The notes under the pieces: generated by a model | What the model saw: the letters and a program-made list of their open reading frames with translations, nothing else | Databases searched by the model: none | What the model was told of the DNA's origin: nothing | NCBI GenBank assembly: GCA_938008575.1 | Contig: CALLKB010000280.1 | Span: 1-32,395 of the forward strand | Source: an uncultured Cytophagaceae bacterium | Lineage (GTDB): Bacteria; Bacteroidota; Bacteroidia; Cytophagales; Spirosomataceae | Length of the DNA: 32,395 bases | Reading direction: 5' to 3' | Program-made: the position numbers and the translations under genes | Part shown: positions 16,866-24,827 of the stretch, in pieces | Position numbering within the stretch: position 1 is the stretch's first letter | Layout: each line of letters opens with the position of its first letter

Positions 16866-17730
16866 TGCGGTAATACCAATTCTTCAATTGAACGAATAAA
16901 GGAATTTTTTGAGGAACCAAAGGCCCATCAAATTGCTCTCCCCTGCGCAAATAGTATTTCGAAAGGGTACTTGAAGTCATTCCCCATTTGCGAATAAACT
17001 GATAATATCCCCGGTTTTGTTTAACACGTTTGACGGAAATCGAACCAAAATGGTAAACACGGCTTTGACCTAAACCTTTAAAAAGTCGGACCCCAGCTTG
17101 CCACAATTTCATCGAAAAATCCGGATCAGAATACATCCCAGGTGTAAATTCTACACTATAACCACCTACGGCATCCCACATTTTCTTGTGCACCACATTC
17201 GGCGGCCAGGTAGCCCCATGCCAATCGGCTTTCTCAAACCCATCGAAATCAGCCAGTAAACGCGCTTCCTCAAAGGTGTCCATGCTCGTACCAAAATTCG
17301 CTTCAATCGAGCAATTACTCTGCGCGCGCGGCTCAATCATCGTGGAAGAGATGAAAAAATATTCATTTGGACAGGCTTGAATTTCCTTTTGCAATAAAAG
17401 ATCCCAGCCCGGCAACGTGTACATATCGTCATTGATGTACAGCAAATAGTCCGCCTGAGCCAACTGCCGCATGGCATTCATCGCATGGCAAACGCCCACA
17501 TTCGAAATGGAATGCGTATAGGCAATATCTTGCTGATCGCGAACCCATTCCAAAGAACCATCTTTCCCCTCATTCAAATGGACAATTAGTTCAAAGGGAA
17601 CAACACTATGCGCACGAATACTGCGAATGCATAATTGCAAAAACGCCAAATTATTCCAACTCGGGATGAGGATGGAAAAATAAGGATTTGAAGGTGCCTT
17701 GGCAGCCGGGAAATATTGAATGGGCTCCAC
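16840..17730 (-). CDS. Family 2 glycosyltransferase
   Basis: A 296-residue GT-A protein: FSILIPSWNNLAFLQLCIRS at about 18-37, VGVCHAMNAMRQLA near 77-90, and LYINDDMYTLPGWD near 96-109 carrying the DxD-type metal site. SDPDFSMKLWQAG near 202-214 is a typical acceptor-side motif. The sugar and acceptor are unknown. The start codon is GTG at 17730, directly after the stop codon of the upstream glycosyltransferase, with no intervening bases. Both probably act in one surface-glycan pathway. The 3' end overlaps the convergent glycosyltransferase by 26 bp. Confidence 0.85.
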   Translation of the reverse strand: MEPIQYFPAAKAPSNPYFSILIPSWNNLAFLQLCIRSIRAHSVVPFELIVHLNEGKDGSLEWVRDQQDIAYTHSISNVGVCHAMNAMRQLAQADYLLYINDDMYTLPGWDLLLQKEIQACPNEYFFISSTMIEPRAQSNCSIEANFGTSMDTFEEARLLADFDGFEKADWHGATWPPNVVHKKMWDAVGGYSVEFTPGMYSDPDFSMKLWQAGVRLFKGLGQSRVYHFGSISVKRVKQNRGYYQFIRKWGMTSSTLSKYYLRRGEQFDGPLVPQKIPLFVQLKNWYYRISTARKTI

Positions 17731-18606
17731 TTATATTTGCTTATAATTTCGATATTCACCGATCCGCCAACCGGTCCAATCTTCGATTTGTTGCAGGACT
17801 TTACGTCGCAAACTCATCTTATCTCTCAAAACCTTCGGATCAAATTGGAAAGGCCATTGCATCCGCGCAATGCGAGCTTGCGCCGCAAGTGGATGTGTCC
17901 CTTCAAAACGGGTTAAACGTTCCGCATTTTCATAATCAAACTGATAATCGGCAGGGACATTTTCTGCCAACCATGCATCATCGTGATAGAATTGCGTAAA
18001 ATTCCGCACTTTATTATTCAAACCTTGGGGCGGTTTAACCCAGCCATAATGGTAGATGGATGCGTCAATTAATTTGGCATGAATCTTCTTCCCTGCTTTG
18101 CGGAATCCTTGCGCATCCTTGTAGGAATGTACAGTAGGATCAAATTTCACCACCCGAATTTCTCTGCGATACCACCGACGGGAAACGGCGACATAATCGT
18201 AAGAACCATAAAAATGCTTGTAATGAAATAGCAAACCTTCTACAGTGGGATTGTCCGCATGCAATTGCATCGCAGCCTCAATTTTAGGTAAATCATCTTC
18301 ATGAACGCATTCGTCGCCTTGAATGTAAAATGCCCAATCTGTATCCGGCGAAATAGCTTGATAGGCTTTATCTGTTTCCAATGCAAAAACACGACCGCCT
18401 TCACGGGCTGATTCATCCCAAACAGTTTCAATAATTCGAATTTTATCGGAAGGAATGGCTTGAATTAGTTCGAGGGTCCCATCTGTTGAGTTTCCCACGG
18501 CCACTACAAATTCATCACAAATAGGCAAAATGGAGGTAATTGCCTCCACAATGGGGTAGTCATTTTGAACCGCATTTCGTATAAAAGTGAATCCGGCTAT
18601 TTTCAT
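17731..18606 (-). CDS. Glycosyltransferase family 2-like protein
   Basis: A 291-residue protein that begins AGFTFIRNAVQNDYPIVEA, then ICDEFVVAVGNSTDGTLEL near 29-47 and DWAFYIQGDECVHEDDL near 94-110 with a possible metal-binding acidic group. The fold matches GT2-like enzymes, but this branch is divergent, and in my recollection it is a distinct conserved Bacteroidota group without a known substrate. The ATG overlaps the nuoC stop in an ATGA arrangement (18603-18606), so translation is likely coupled to nuoC. The next glycosyltransferase gene follows without a gap. Confidence 0.8.
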   Translation of the reverse strand: MKIAGFTFIRNAVQNDYPIVEAITSILPICDEFVVAVGNSTDGTLELIQAIPSDKIRIIETVWDESAREGGRVFALETDKAYQAISPDTDWAFYIQGDECVHEDDLPKIEAAMQLHADNPTVEGLLFHYKHFYGSYDYVAVSRRWYRREIRVVKFDPTVHSYKDAQGFRKAGKKIHAKLIDASIYHYGWVKPPQGLNNKVRNFTQFYHDDAWLAENVPADYQFDYENAERLTRFEGTHPLAAQARIARMQWPFQFDPKVLRDKMSLRRKVLQQIEDWTGWRIGEYRNYKQI

Positions 18607-19079
18607 TCCTCGTACTTGACTTTAATGCCGTGATAACGCTCTTGTTCCACGTAATCTTTCCGCAAAGGATGTCCTTCCCAGTCGGCAGGCAACAGAATGC
18701 GCGTTAAATTCGGATGACCCGTAAATTGTATGCCAAAGAAATCATAAGCCTCCCGTTCATGCCAGTCGGCCGTTTTCCAAATTCCCGATAAACTAGGAAC
18801 CTCTGGTTTTTCTCGATCTAGGACAACGCGCAAGTGCAAAGTCACATGAAATGGAATCGAATAAAGTGTATAGATTACTTCCATTTGGCCTGAATCAACT
18901 CCCAAATCTATCGCCGTTACACAAGACAAGGAATCAAAATAGGTTTTCGGATTACGCCAAAGGAAATCACAGACAGCCACAAGGTCTTGGCTCGCAAGGG
19001 TTAATTGGCCTGATTTTTCATTCAGTTCAACCTTTACTCCTGTTTGTTCAATTAATGCTATGAGTTCTTGCAAATCCAT
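18603..19079 (-). CDS. nuoC: NADH-quinone oxidoreductase subunit C
   Basis: A 158-residue subunit of the peripheral arm of respiratory complex I (30-kDa homologue). The C-terminal signature EREAYDFFGIQFTGHPNL and ILLPADWEGHPLRKDY is diagnostic. It is a stand-alone NuoC and is not fused to NuoD. The start ATG lies four bases after nuoB. A glycosyltransferase, in place of nuoD, follows with a 4-bp overlap. Confidence 0.96.
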   Translation of the reverse strand: MDLQELIALIEQTGVKVELNEKSGQLTLASQDLVAVCDFLWRNPKTYFDSLSCVTAIDLGVDSGQMEVIYTLYSIPFHVTLHLRVVLDREKPEVPSLSGIWKTADWHEREAYDFFGIQFTGHPNLTRILLPADWEGHPLRKDYVEQERYHGIKVKYEE

Positions 19080-19083
19080 GATA

Positions 19084-19596
19084 TTACGATATGGCGTCTA
19101 AAATACGCTGAGGGACCACCAACGTTTCCCGATTGATTTTCTCTTGTAATTTCAAAATTCCACCGATGAGCGCTTCTGGACGTGGAGGACAACCTGGCAC
19201 ATATACATCCACGGGGATAATTCGATCTACGCCTTTCACGACATGGTAGCCATGTTCCCAATAGGGGCCGCCGCAATTCGCACAAGAACCCATTGAAATC
19301 ACATAACGAGGTTCAGGCATTTGCTCATATAAGCGACGGATACGGTCCGCCATCTTAAAAGTAACAGTTCCTGCGACAATCATTACATCGGATTGCCGAG
19401 GGGAAGGCCGTGGAAATACACCGAATCGGTCTAAATCATACCCAGAAGCAAAAGTTTGCATCATCTCGATTGCGCAACAAGCTAAGCCGAAACTCATGGG
19501 CCATAAAGAGCTCGCACGCGCCCAGTTCAACAGGTCCTCCACTTTGGTAATGACGAACCCTTCTTCCTGAAATTCCTGGTCTAATAAACTCTTCAT
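19084..19596 (-). CDS. nuoB: NADH-quinone oxidoreductase subunit B
   Basis: A 170-residue complex I subunit (PSST homologue) that holds the terminal Fe-S cluster N2 next to the quinone site. The four ligands are visible: Cys40 and Cys41 ([10 protein letters not shown]), Cys105 (GSCANCGG) and Cys136 ([10 protein letters not shown]). The invariant RQSD near 67-70 is present. The ATG follows immediately after the stop codon of the sorting-domain protein gene, with no spacer. nuoA is not upstream, so this pair is separated from the rest of the complex I genes, at least within the window. Confidence 0.97.
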   Translation of the reverse strand: MKSLLDQEFQEEGFVITKVEDLLNWARASSLWPMSFGLACCAIEMMQTFASGYDLDRFGVFPRPSPRQSDVMIVAGTVTFKMADRIRRLYEQMPEPRYVISMGSCANCGGPYWEHGYHVVKGVDRIIPVDVYVPGCPPRPEALIGGILKLQEKINRETLVVPQRILDAIS

Positions 19597-20277
19597 TTAG
19601 CGTATAATGGTTAATGAACCTACAACATCCGGATAATCGGCATTGGGTTTGATGCGATACATATATACACCGGTGGGCAATAATTTACCATCCAATTTGC
19701 CACGAAATGGCTTTTCTTCATACGTTTCACCTGAACCCTCAAATACAGGAACACCCCAGCGGTCGATGACCGTAATAGTCGCCTCGGGATAGGAAGAAAT
19801 GTTATCTATTGCCCAATAGTCATTTAAATCATCTCCATTCGGCGTAATGGCATCATAAGGTTTCACCCGCGCCAAAATAATGACGTCAATCGACGAAAAT
19901 GTATTACAACCTGTTTTCGCATTTCTTCCCGTGATATAAAAGGTGGTCGTAAACGCATTTCCGCCTAGATCCCCTAATTTTTGCACATCAAAAAAAGGAT
20001 GCAACAGATGTGTACCATCGTTTCCCTGAGCATCAACCATTCCCAAAGAAGGAGTCCAAGTCCATTCGATGTCGGGGTTCAACGAACCATTCACAGGAAC
20101 AAGAATCGGCTTAATAACTTCGCCGGGTTCAGGAGAAAACATCAAAATCTTTGAATCTGTCGCTACCCAAACATCTTTACAAGGATTTGTTGAAACCGAC
20201 TGCGCCGAAATCGTATAGCTTATTCCAATAAAGAATATGAAACAACTGAATTTAAGATAAAATGTAGAAATCGACAT
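19597..20277 (-). CDS. Exported protein with gliding motility-associated (CHU_C, T9SS type B) C-terminal sorting domain
   Basis: A 226-residue protein. A signal peptide covers about 1-26 (ending ISAQ). A beta-rich middle part of about 110 residues resembles single PKD/Ig-like modules of surface proteins. The last 85 residues are the type B sorting domain: AITPNGDDLNDYWAIDNI, VIDRWGVPVFEGSG, LPTGVYMYRI and a terminal IIR. Such domains direct secretion by the type IX system. The ATG at 20277 is chosen because it starts the signal peptide; a longer frame reaching 20343 begins with TTG, overlaps recG by one base and would bury the signal peptide. Its stop codon touches the nuoB start. Confidence 0.85.
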   Translation of the reverse strand: MSISTFYLKFSCFIFFIGISYTISAQSVSTNPCKDVWVATDSKILMFSPEPGEVIKPILVPVNGSLNPDIEWTWTPSLGMVDAQGNDGTHLLHPFFDVQKLGDLGGNAFTTTFYITGRNAKTGCNTFSSIDVIILARVKPYDAITPNGDDLNDYWAIDNISSYPEATITVIDRWGVPVFEGSGETYEEKPFRGKLDGKLLPTGVYMYRIKPNADYPDVVGSLTIIR

Positions 20278-20342
20278 AAAGGATTTTAAGATACGCTTTA
20301 ACCGTTTTGTAAATATACCTAAATTCACAAAAAATTTGTTCA

Positions 20343-22442
20343 ATGTCGGTAGGCCATTTTTTCGATACGGATCTTTCGCAATTACGCGGCATGACTCCCA
20401 CCCGTCTCAGTTTACTCCAAACGGAGCTGGGTTTATTCACCTATGGCGACCTGATTCAGTATTATCCGTTTCGTTACGAGGATCGGACACAAATCCATCG
20501 GATTGCTGATATCAATGAACAAATGGAGCATGCGCAGTTTATTGGCCGCATTCGCTACAAGGAAAAATTAGGGAATGGTGCCAAACAACGGATCGTCGCG
20601 GAATGCTGTGACGAAAGCGGTTGCATTGAACTCGTTTGGTTTCAAGGGGTCAAATGGCTCGAAAAATCACTTGTCACAGGTGTTGATTATTTATTTTATG
20701 GCAAGCCGACATCCTTCAATGGTCAGATGCAAATGACACATCCGGAGATGGAGGTGTTTAAAGGAACGAATCATAACGACAAGTTTTACCAACCCGTGTA
20801 TTCGCTCACGGAAAAACTGCGCAAAAAATACATCGACAGTAAGGTGATCGCAGGCTTACAGCGCACGTTGCTAGGGGCCGCCTTCTCACATATTCGAGAA
20901 ACACTGCCCATGGAAATCATTCAGCAATTTCGCTTGGTTTCAAAACAAGAGGCGCTTTACCACATCCATCACCCTCAGAGTGATAATTGGTTGCATCAGG
21001 CAAGGCGCCGACTGAAATTTGAGGAATTATTTTATAATCAATTACGCCTGATCAAACAAAATTTGGTCCGTAAAGAACAATTTCCTGGGCAAGTTTTTGC
21101 TTCTGCGGCATTACTGACAACTTTTTATCAGGAACACATGCCTTTTGATTTAACGGGAGCCCAAAAGAAGGTGATTCGTGAGATTTTTCAAGACATGAAG
21201 ACGGGCAAACAAATGAACCGACTTCTGCAAGGAGATGTAGGTTCTGGGAAAACCATTGTGGCGTTTATCTCCATGCTGCTCGCCATAGACAATGGAACGC
21301 AGGCATGCATCATGGCGCCTACGGAAATTTTGGCTGATCAACATTATCAAGGACTGAAGAAATTTGCGGATTTACTGGGGATAACGATTGCCAAACTAAC
21401 GGGCTCCGTGAAGAAAAAGGACCGCGTAGGTCTATTGGAAGATTTAGCCAGTGGCGAACTGAAAATATTAGTTGGGACCCATGCCATTTTTGAAGATGTT
21501 GTTCAATTTAACAACTTGGGACTTTGCATCATTGATGAACAACACCGATTTGGTGTTGCCCAACGCGCAAAATTATGGGATAAAAATAAGGCGATTCATC
21601 CTCACGTGTTGGTGATGACCGCCACCCCGATTCCTCGAACGCTTGCGATGACGCTTTATGGTGACCTTGATGTATCGGTGATTGACGAATTACCCGTGGG
21701 CAGAAAACCAATTCAAACGACACATCGCTATGATAGTCATCGTTTGCAGGTCTTTGCTTTTATTGAGCATGAGTTGGCCAAAGGCCGACAAGTATACATC
21801 GTCTATCCCTTGATTGAAGAATCTGAAAAAATGGATTTCAAAGATTTAATGGATGGCTACGAAAGTATTTCGCGCGCATTTCCCGAGGTGCCTTTGGGGA
21901 TATTGCATGGTAAGATGAAACCGGCCGATAAGGACATTGAAATGGCCCGTTTTGTCAAAAATGAAACGAAAATCATGGTGGCGACGACTGTGATTGAAGT
22001 TGGGGTGAACGTACCCAATGCCTCCATTATGATTATCGAAAGTGCGGAGCGATTTGGTTTGTCGCAATTGCATCAGTTGCGTGGCCGGGTAGGCCGTGGG
22101 GCGGAACAGAGTTATTGCATCCTGATGACAGATTACAAAATAAGTGCCGACACGAAAAAGCGGATTGAGACGATGGTGAAGACCAATAATGGCTTTGAAA
22201 TTGCGGAGGTGGATTTGCAATTACGCGGTCCAGGGGATATCTCGGGTACGCGTCAAAGTGGGGCGATTGATTTGATGATTGCCGATTTAGCGAAGGATGG
22301 TGAGATATTAAAAGTTGCGCGGGAAACGGCTATTAAGATATTGGAGGAAGACCCACATTTAGCATTAGATCGACATTTGATGATTCGGGAACAGGTGATG
22401 CATCAACGAAAAGAGACGACAAACTGGGCGCGGATTAGCTAG
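20343..22442 (+). CDS. recG: ATP-dependent DNA helicase RecG
   Basis: A 699-residue superfamily 2 helicase that remodels stalled forks and branched DNA. The N-terminal wedge domain with an OB fold covers roughly 60-145. Helicase motifs are complete: QGDVGSGKT at 296-304 (Walker A), APTEILADQHY, DEQH at 398-401 (motif II), TATPIPRTLAMTLYGDLD, TTVIEVGVNVPNAS and QLRGRVGRG (motif VI). The length is within the family range. The ATG at 20343 is 66 bp from the divergent sorting-domain gene's start. A large hairpin follows the stop. Confidence 0.97.
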   Translation: MSVGHFFDTDLSQLRGMTPTRLSLLQTELGLFTYGDLIQYYPFRYEDRTQIHRIADINEQMEHAQFIGRIRYKEKLGNGAKQRIVAECCDESGCIELVWFQGVKWLEKSLVTGVDYLFYGKPTSFNGQMQMTHPEMEVFKGTNHNDKFYQPVYSLTEKLRKKYIDSKVIAGLQRTLLGAAFSHIRETLPMEIIQQFRLVSKQEALYHIHHPQSDNWLHQARRRLKFEELFYNQLRLIKQNLVRKEQFPGQVFASAALLTTFYQEHMPFDLTGAQKKVIREIFQDMKTGKQMNRLLQGDVGSGKTIVAFISMLLAIDNGTQACIMAPTEILADQHYQGLKKFADLLGITIAKLTGSVKKKDRVGLLEDLASGELKILVGTHAIFEDVVQFNNLGLCIIDEQHRFGVAQRAKLWDKNKAIHPHVLVMTATPIPRTLAMTLYGDLDVSVIDELPVGRKPIQTTHRYDSHRLQVFAFIEHELAKGRQVYIVYPLIEESEKMDFKDLMDGYESISRAFPEVPLGILHGKMKPADKDIEMARFVKNETKIMVATTVIEVGVNVPNASIMIIESAERFGLSQLHQLRGRVGRGAEQSYCILMTDYKISADTKKRIETMVKTNNGFEIAEVDLQLRGPGDISGTRQSGAIDLMIADLAKDGEILKVARETAIKILEEDPHLALDRHLMIREQVMHQRKETTNWARIS

Positions 22443-22495
22443 CTCCCTCCCTTACCTTTGGCAATCCTCCAAGGTTTGCCAAAGGTAGTGAGGAG
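22443..22495. repeat. Long imperfect palindrome between recG and yqgE
   Basis: TACCTTTGGCAA (22453-22464) and TTGCCAAAGGTA (22476-22487) pair perfectly over 12 bp. Further pairing extends inward (CCT with AGG) and outward (CTCC-CT with AG-GAG, with bulges). It fills almost the whole 57-bp gap between two convergent genes. It has no T-run on either side, so it may end transcription by other means or be a copy of a dispersed palindromic repeat. Confidence 0.75.
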
Positions 22496-22499
22496 AAAT

Positions 22500-23060
22500 T
22501 TAATTTAAGTTCGGATCATCCGGATAAGTTGATAAAACGCGAAAATTACCACCTTTCTGATAAAGCACCTTTCTCCACAATTTTTCAGGTAATTCCTCGA
22601 ATACATCATTGAGCCGCGCCTCCGAAACAATCCATGAATTTGATTTTAATTCGCGATCGAGTTGGCCCGCCGACCAGCCCGAATATCCAATAAAAAATTT
22701 AATCTCTTGGAATGAAATTGTGCCATCCACGACAGCTTCAATTGCCTGCTCAAAATCTCCCGCCCAAAATAATCCCGGACTAATTTCCTGTCCGCCTTGA
22801 ATTAAATCAGGCCGACGGTGAATGAATTGCAAAATCGTTGGATCCACGGGACCGCCAGCAAAAAGCGGAATTTCCCCCATGACTTTGGCATCCATGATGG
22901 AATCTAAAATCACCTCCTGTGGCTGCGTTAGCACCAAGCCAAAAGAATGTGAACTCGAATGTTCACACAGCAAGATGACCGAGCGTTTAAAAGACGGATC
23001 CTCTAAAAATGGCTCAGAAATCAATAAAACCCCTGGTTTCAAGTCAGATGGGCTAGGCAT
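22500..23060 (-). CDS. yqgE: YqgE/AlgH family protein (DUF179)
   Basis: A 186-residue cytosolic protein of unknown biochemical role. The N-terminal PGVLLISEPFLEDPSFKRSV and VILLCEHSSSHSFGLVL, the central FAGGPV, and the later GYSGWSAGQLDRELK are the family landmarks. AlgH was named for an effect on alginate regulation in Pseudomonas, but no direct activity has been established that I know of. The ATG start at 23060 is divergent from folK. Confidence 0.93.
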   Translation of the reverse strand: MPSPSDLKPGVLLISEPFLEDPSFKRSVILLCEHSSSHSFGLVLTQPQEVILDSIMDAKVMGEIPLFAGGPVDPTILQFIHRRPDLIQGGQEISPGLFWAGDFEQAIEAVVDGTISFQEIKFFIGYSGWSAGQLDRELKSNSWIVSEARLNDVFEELPEKLWRKVLYQKGGNFRVLSTYPDDPNLN

Positions 23061-23074
23061 AAAAAAGATATTTG

Positions 23075-23082
23075 TATGTTTG
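23075..23082 (+). promoter_or_regulatory. Possible -7 box for folK
   Basis: TATGTTTG matches TAnnTTTG. Transcription would begin near 23088, about 18 bases ahead of the ATG at 23106. This favours that ATG over an upstream in-frame TTG-type start at 23076 that overlaps the box. No clear -33 element was seen. Confidence 0.45.
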
Positions 23083-23105
23083 TGAGGAAATTAAACGCTA
23101 ACACT

Positions 23106-23591
23106 ATGCATGTTTACCTCTCTTTAGGAGGCAATCTAGGAAATACTCAGGAAATATTTGAAGCTTGCTATCCGATGATTGAAAATAAAGTTGGGCTAAT
23201 CTTGCAAAAATCGAGCTGCTATCGCACGGCCGCCTGGGGCTTGCAAGACCAAGCAGATTTCGTCAACCAAGTCATTTTACTCGAATCGGCACTCTTACCA
23301 GAGGCTATTTTAGTAGCCATTCAAGCGATTGAAAAAGATTTTGGAAGGGAGCGCCAGGTAACCTGGGGACCACGAACGCTGGATTTGGATATCTTATTTG
23401 TGGGCCAACAAATTATCCAAACCGCAAATTTACAAGTACCTCATCCGCATATTCAAGATCGAAAATTCATTTTGATTCCCATGTATGAAATTGCAGCGGA
23501 CTTCGAACATCCTGTGCTGAATAAATCTATCGCTGAATTATTGCTCGAAACAAAAGATACGAGCGCGGTTACGCTTATTCCGAATCTGTAA
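23106..23591 (+). CDS. folK: 2-amino-4-hydroxy-6-hydroxymethyldihydropteridine pyrophosphokinase
   Basis: A 161-residue cytosolic enzyme that transfers pyrophosphate from ATP to 6-hydroxymethyl-7,8-dihydropterin in folate synthesis. The start YLSLGGNLGNT is the classic HPPK N-terminus. Also seen: SSCYRTAAWG near 36-45, FVNQV at 52-56, and the signature WGPRTLDLDIL at 87-97, where Asp93 and Asp95 bind Mg2+. VPHPHIQDRKFIL follows. The length matches single-domain HPPK. The ATG at 23106 gives the usual N-terminus, and a longer frame upstream adds ten unlikely residues. The 3' end overlaps bshA by 17 bp. Confidence 0.96.
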   Translation: MHVYLSLGGNLGNTQEIFEACYPMIENKVGLILQKSSCYRTAAWGLQDQADFVNQVILLESALLPEAILVAIQAIEKDFGRERQVTWGPRTLDLDILFVGQQIIQTANLQVPHPHIQDRKFILIPMYEIAADFEHPVLNKSIAELLLETKDTSAVTLIPNL

Positions 23592-24738
23592 ATTTTTGGG
23601 TAGGGAAACGCCAACTTTGGCCTACAATTTTCTCGTAATAACGCTCGTACATCGGCAAGATTTTTTCCAAAGAGAAATCCTTCGCACGGGCTAATGCATT
23701 CGCCTTCATTTGCGTATGCAATGCCTCATCTTTCAAGATTTTGACTGTATTAGCCACCATGTCATCGATGTCCCCGATTTTACTCACAAATCCCGTAACG
23801 CCATGAATATTCACTTCAGGAATACCGCCAGCATCCGACGAAATAACCGGAACTTCGCAGGCCATTGCCTCCAAAGCCGCTAGGCCAAAACTCTCCTTTT
23901 CGGATGTCAAAAAGAATAAATCCGCTAGGGATAACGCCTCCTCAATCGTATCTAATTTGCCTAGGAAACGAACATCGGATGCAACGCCCAAATCGCGGCA
24001 TAATGCCTCGATGCCGGACCGCTCAGGGCCATCCCCCACCAATAATAATTTGGAAGGAACTTGCTTCTGAACTTTGGCAAAAACATGTATAATATCCTCG
24101 ATGCGTTTCACCTTCCGGAAGTTGGAGGTATGCATCAAAAGCTTCTCACCATTAGGACAAATCGCCAACTTAAAATGCTCTTTGGGCTGCTTTTTAAATC
24201 TTTCTAAATCAATGAAATTGGGTATCACCTCGATGTTACTCAAAATCTCAAAAGAAGAATAGGTATCATCCCGCAAGCTTTCAGAAACAGCGGTTACGCC
24301 ATCCGATTCATTGATCGAAAAAGTAACTACCGGTTCAAAAGAAGGGTCGCGACCGACCAGCGTAATATCAGTACCATGTAAGGTCGTAATGACTGGCACA
24401 TGAATACCTTTGTATTTCAAAATTTGCTTGGCTAAATAAGCTGCCGAAGCATGCGGAATCGCATAATGCACATGAATCAAATCCAATTGCTCATTCACCG
24501 TCACATCCACCATTTTACTAGCTAATGCCGACTCATAAGGCAAGTATTCAAACAAAGGATAGGACGCAACCGAAACCTCGTGGTAAAAGATATTTTCACT
24601 GAAAAAATCGAGGCGAGGGGGTTGCGTATAGGTAATAAAATGCACCTCATGCCCTACCGAAGCTAGCGCCTTGCCTAACTCGGTCGCTACGACACCACTA
24701 CCTCCGTAGGTGGGATAACAAATGATTCCTATTTTCAT
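23575..24738 (-). CDS. bshA: N-acetyl-alpha-D-glucosaminyl L-malate synthase BshA
   Basis: A 387-residue GT4-family glycosyltransferase that joins UDP-GlcNAc to L-malate, the first step of bacillithiol synthesis. The N-terminal KIGIICYPTYGGSGVVATEL, the PPRLDFFSENIFYHEV segment and the GTDITLVGRDPS stretch are characteristic. The C-terminal half has the GT4 donor-site pattern FLTSEKESFGLAALEAM and GGIPEV. The bshB and bshC genes are not in the window. The ATG at 24738 fits the family start; an upstream in-frame TTG at 24762 falls in a promoter-like box. Confidence 0.92.
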   Translation of the reverse strand: MKIGIICYPTYGGSGVVATELGKALASVGHEVHFITYTQPPRLDFFSENIFYHEVSVASYPLFEYLPYESALASKMVDVTVNEQLDLIHVHYAIPHASAAYLAKQILKYKGIHVPVITTLHGTDITLVGRDPSFEPVVTFSINESDGVTAVSESLRDDTYSSFEILSNIEVIPNFIDLERFKKQPKEHFKLAICPNGEKLLMHTSNFRKVKRIEDIIHVFAKVQKQVPSKLLLVGDGPERSGIEALCRDLGVASDVRFLGKLDTIEEALSLADLFFLTSEKESFGLAALEAMACEVPVISSDAGGIPEVNIHGVTGFVSKIGDIDDMVANTVKILKDEALHTQMKANALARAKDFSLEKILPMYERYYEKIVGQSWRFPTQKFTDSE

Positions 24739-24759
24739 ATTTGGAGATTCAAACGCAAA

Positions 24760-24767
24760 CAAAACTA
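24760..24767 (-). promoter_or_regulatory. Possible -7 box for bshA
   Basis: The minus-strand octamer TAGTTTTG matches TAnnTTTG. Its end is 21 bases ahead of the bshA ATG at 24738, so a short leader is predicted. With the purN box it forms a compact divergent promoter. Confidence 0.45.
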
Positions 24768-24799
24768 CGACAAATCCCGAAAGGTTCCTGAATTAGCCT

Positions 24800-24807
24800 T
24801 AAATTTG
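24800..24807 (+). promoter_or_regulatory. Possible -7 box for purN
   Basis: TAAATTTG matches TAnnTTTG and ends 20 bases before the GTG start at 24828. No clear TTTG lies at the expected upstream distance. Confidence 0.45.
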
Positions 24808-24827
24808 CAAAAATAAAATTAGCACCT

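Noticed and set aside
20278..20343. Longer N-terminus for the sorting-domain protein starting at 20343
   Set aside because: It starts with TTG, uses up the divergent promoter region and places 22 basic residues ahead of a good signal peptide.
21846..22220. 124-codon minus-strand frame inside recG
   Set aside because: It is antisense to the conserved helicase C-terminal motifs, with a His/Arg-rich composition typical of shadow frames.
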